From Bacteroidales bacterium UBA4116 (GTDB lineage: Bacteria > Bacteroidota > Bacteroidia > Bacteroidales > Tannerellaceae): 64,000 nt of DNA. The notes under the pieces are model-generated. The model did not search any database. It had not been told where the DNA came from and saw only the letters and a list, made by a program, of their open reading frames with translations. This document shows positions 61,915 through 64,000 of the stretch, piece after piece; the first letter of the stretch is position 1; each line of letters begins with the position of its first letter. The translations under genes and the position numbers were made by a program. The stretch is from positions 105,003 to 169,002 of the forward strand of contig DFXE01000015.1 of NCBI GenBank assembly GCA_002381645.1, given 5' to 3'.

Positions 61915-63492
61915 ATGATGAACAGACATTTTTTTATTTTAACTTGTTTCCTTCTTTTTTGTCTGTCGGTAAATGCACAGGAAACAACAGCAGTTGAGCC
62001 CGAATACTCTGTATTATCGAATGACTCTTTATCGGCTGACCTGGGAATGATCCCGGAGAGCCTTGACGCAAATGTAGACAGCCTTCTACAATCATGGCAT
62101 GTAAAATACTTTTCTAAAACCGACGAGTATTGTCATGATGACGAACAAAACGTTTATTTTTCAAATGATGTTATAAAAGAAAGGTTAGAAAGATTACCCC
62201 GTATCATACCTATGACCTATAATCATTTAGTTCAAAACTCTATTAACCTTTATGCCGAACGGCGCCGAAGTTTGGTACGATATATGTTAGGAATGGCCGA
62301 TTTCTATTTCCCTGTTATTGAACAAATATTGGATGAGCACGGACTTCCGATTGAATTGAAATATCTTGCCGTTGTTGAAAGTGCCTTAAACCCTACCGCA
62401 CTATCAAGGGTTGGTGCAGCCGGGCTTTGGCAGTTTATGTTGCCAACCGGAAAGAGTTACGGACTGGAAATAAACAGTCTTGTCGATGAACGCCGTGATC
62501 CGGTTAAAGCCACACATGCCGCCTGCCGTTATTTTAAAGATATGTATGAAATATACCAGGACTGGCATTTAGTACTGGCCTCTTATAATTGCGGACCGGG
62601 GAATGTAAATAAAGCTATCCGCCGGTCAGGGGGTAAAATGGATTTTTGGAAAATATATCCTTATCTTCCGCGTGAAACCCGCTCTTATGTGCCTCTTTAC
62701 ATTGCTGCCAATTATATAATGAATTACTATTGCGATCATAACATATGTCCTGTACAAACAAGCCTGCCTTTGTCTACCGACACCATAATGGTCAACAATA
62801 TGTTACACATGCAACAAGTTGCCGATCTGCTTCAAATGGATGTAGAACAATTACGAGCATTGAATCCACAATATAAACGTGATATTATCCCTGGAAATGC
62901 CAAACCTTCTGCATTGAAATTGCCCACGTCAAAAACATTTGCTTTTGTCGACAAAGAGGACTCCGTTTATATACACCGGATTGAAGAATTGCTGGCTAAT
63001 AGTCTTTACGATGAAAATGCACATTTAGCATCTTCTACACGTGAACAAATCACGCATATAACAAAAGCCGGAGAAAATCTGTTTACCATAGCTGATAAAT
63101 ACGGAATTACAGCACGCGAAATACGCCGTTGGAACGGATTAGGTTCAAACCGGGTTTCTTCAGGAAGGCGCTTAAAAATTTATGTTGATAATGGAGGAGT
63201 ATCTTTCGCTTCTACGAATAATACTAAAAAAGAAGCGGTAAGTCCGGCAGCATCCGGTATAGCCAGTACTTCAGCTGCTCAACCAAAACAAAATAATCCG
63301 ATTACAAAAAGTGCACAAAAAGCTATACCGTCTGACAAAGAGTATCTGACCTATAAGGTTAAATCCGGAGATTCTTTGTATTCGATATCGAAGAAATACC
63401 CCGGAATTTCGGCAACAACTTTGCAAAAAGCGAATAATCTTCCCAACTCAAAAATACGTCCGGGACAGATTTTAAAAATTCCTGTAGGATAA
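61915..63492 (+). CDS. mltD: Membrane-bound lytic transglycosylase D with LysM domains
   Basis: A 525-residue peptidoglycan-cleaving enzyme. Signal peptide (HFFILTCFLLFCLSVNA); SLT domain with catalytic glutamate in LKYLAVVESALNPTALS (near 155), then GAAGLWQFMLPTGKSYGL and LVLASYNCGPGNVNKAI. A LysM-like segment lies near 290-340, and two clear LysM domains follow (ITKAGENLFTIADKYGIT near 380, YKVKSGDSLYSISKKYPG near 478). Acts in the periplasm. Two adjacent ATGs exist (61915, 61918). Confidence 0.92.
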   Translation: MMNRHFFILTCFLLFCLSVNAQETTAVEPEYSVLSNDSLSADLGMIPESLDANVDSLLQSWHVKYFSKTDEYCHDDEQNVYFSNDVIKERLERLPRIIPMTYNHLVQNSINLYAERRRSLVRYMLGMADFYFPVIEQILDEHGLPIELKYLAVVESALNPTALSRVGAAGLWQFMLPTGKSYGLEINSLVDERRDPVKATHAACRYFKDMYEIYQDWHLVLASYNCGPGNVNKAIRRSGGKMDFWKIYPYLPRETRSYVPLYIAANYIMNYYCDHNICPVQTSLPLSTDTIMVNNMLHMQQVADLLQMDVEQLRALNPQYKRDIIPGNAKPSALKLPTSKTFAFVDKEDSVYIHRIEELLANSLYDENAHLASSTREQITHITKAGENLFTIADKYGITAREIRRWNGLGSNRVSSGRRLKIYVDNGGVSFASTNNTKKEAVSPAASGIASTSAAQPKQNNPITKSAQKAIPSDKEYLTYKVKSGDSLYSISKKYPGISATTLQKANNLPNSKIRPGQILKIPVG

Positions 63493-63504
63493 ACGATTTT
63501 TTCT

Positions 63505-64000
63505 ATGAGCGACATACAACAACCTAATACTCCCGATGAAAAGTTAGTACAAGAAGAATTTGAAAAACTTCTCAACGACTACCTCAATACGAATCATCGC
63601 CGCAAGATCGAACGGATAACCAAAGCGTTTAATTTTGCCAACCAGGCGCATGCAGGAGCCAAGCGCAGGTCGGGAGAACCCTACATTATGCATCCGCTTG
63701 CCGTAGCCCGGGTGGTATGTAAAGAAATGGGATTAGGATCTACATCCATATGTTCAGCTTTATTACACGATGTGGTGGAAGATACCGAATACACGGTAGA
63801 TGACATTAAAAATATGTTTGGCGATAAAATAGCACAGATCGTCGACGGCTTAACCAAAATATCCGGAGGCATATTTGGGGAACAGGCTTCAGCGCAAGCC
63901 GAAAATTTCCGAAAACTGCTGCTCACCATGAATAGCGATATACGTGTTATCCTTATCAAAATTGCTGATCGTCTCCATAATATGCGTACTTTGGGTTCAA
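63505..64000 (+). CDS. RelA/SpoT homologue (3' end cut by window edge)
   Basis: The first 165 codons of an Rsh enzyme, which makes and degrades (p)ppGpp in the stringent response. The HD hydrolase domain is visible: AHAGAKRRSGEPYIMHPLAVA, LLHDVVEDTEYT with the HD pair, and LIKIADRLHNMRTL. The synthetase, TGS and ACT domains of the roughly 740-residue protein lie beyond the window. The hydrolase motif residues are intact, suggesting a bifunctional enzyme. Starts 12 bp after mltD. Confidence 0.93.
   Translation, partial: MSDIQQPNTPDEKLVQEEFEKLLNDYLNTNHRRKIERITKAFNFANQAHAGAKRRSGEPYIMHPLAVARVVCKEMGLGSTSICSALLHDVVEDTEYTVDDIKNMFGDKIAQIVDGLTKISGGIFGEQASAQAENFRKLLLTMNSDIRVILIKIADRLHNMRTLGS

Overview
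The window is bacterial and almost certainly from a member of the order Bacteroidales, near Parabacteroides/Dysgonomonas/Tannerella. Evidence: promoters of the Bacteroidetes type (a TAnnTTTG box just upstream of many genes), Bacteroidetes-typical families (DUF4251, DUF4286, DUF5683, DUF6340, a secreted-type DPP III, a PMCA-type Ca2+ P-ATPase), an SPY anticodon-like tripeptide in RF2, and AT-rich intergenic DNA. Family names here are recognised from sequence by eye; no database search was run.

Layout. 1-24.9 kb is chromosomal housekeeping DNA: purA (cut by the left edge) with a Fur-family regulator, an AlkD-like repair protein, DPP III, a DsbA-like thiol protein with a peroxiredoxin, valS, a Tat-exported sugar-isomerase-like protein, lipoproteins, tRNA-Thr, a Ca2+-ATPase, a radical SAM protein, a large receiver/PEP-binding protein, gdhA, ruvC, tRNA-Ala, rnz and a mannose-1-phosphate guanylyltransferase gene. 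25,157-37,775 is an integrative mobilizable element of about 12.6 kb inserted at the 3' end of tRNA-Leu(CAA). It is bounded by a 13-bp repeat of the tRNA end, has 23-bp arm-type repeats inside each end, and carries a tyrosine integrase, excisionase-like HTH, RepA-like ATPase, Toprim primase, hairpin-rich oriT region and MobV relaxase. Its cargo is a type II restriction-modification pair (double adenine methyltransferase plus HNH nuclease), a nucleotidyltransferase-HEPN protein and a YhcG/DUF1016 nuclease.

37.8-52.4 kb is an AT-rich accessory zone: a DUF418 membrane protein, an SMR/Gdx-type exporter with a Crp-like regulator, a four-gene TolC/HlyD/ABC-2/ABC-2 export operon with different base use, an FtsX-type permease, an alpha/beta hydrolase, and decayed genes (including a beta-lactamase-family remnant). 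A paired GTC-N9-GAC operator-like module occurs twice here. 52.4-64 kb returns to core genes: a CAU tRNA, PAP2 phosphatase, prfB with its programmed +1 frameshift, acyl-CoA synthetase, PatB-like lyase, a Cys-rich SlyD-like isomerase, aroC, and the parA-parB-DUF5683-mltD-rsh cluster, with rsh cut by the right edge.

Best candidates for something undescribed: an exact 22-bp-period array of four TTTCAC-N4-GTGAAA palindromes (4545-4626), a probable small RNA with its own promoter and terminator (22681-22815), and the repeated operator/promoter module at 46.9 and 50.6 kb. The mobile element is the clearest complete system in the window, but its parts belong to known families.
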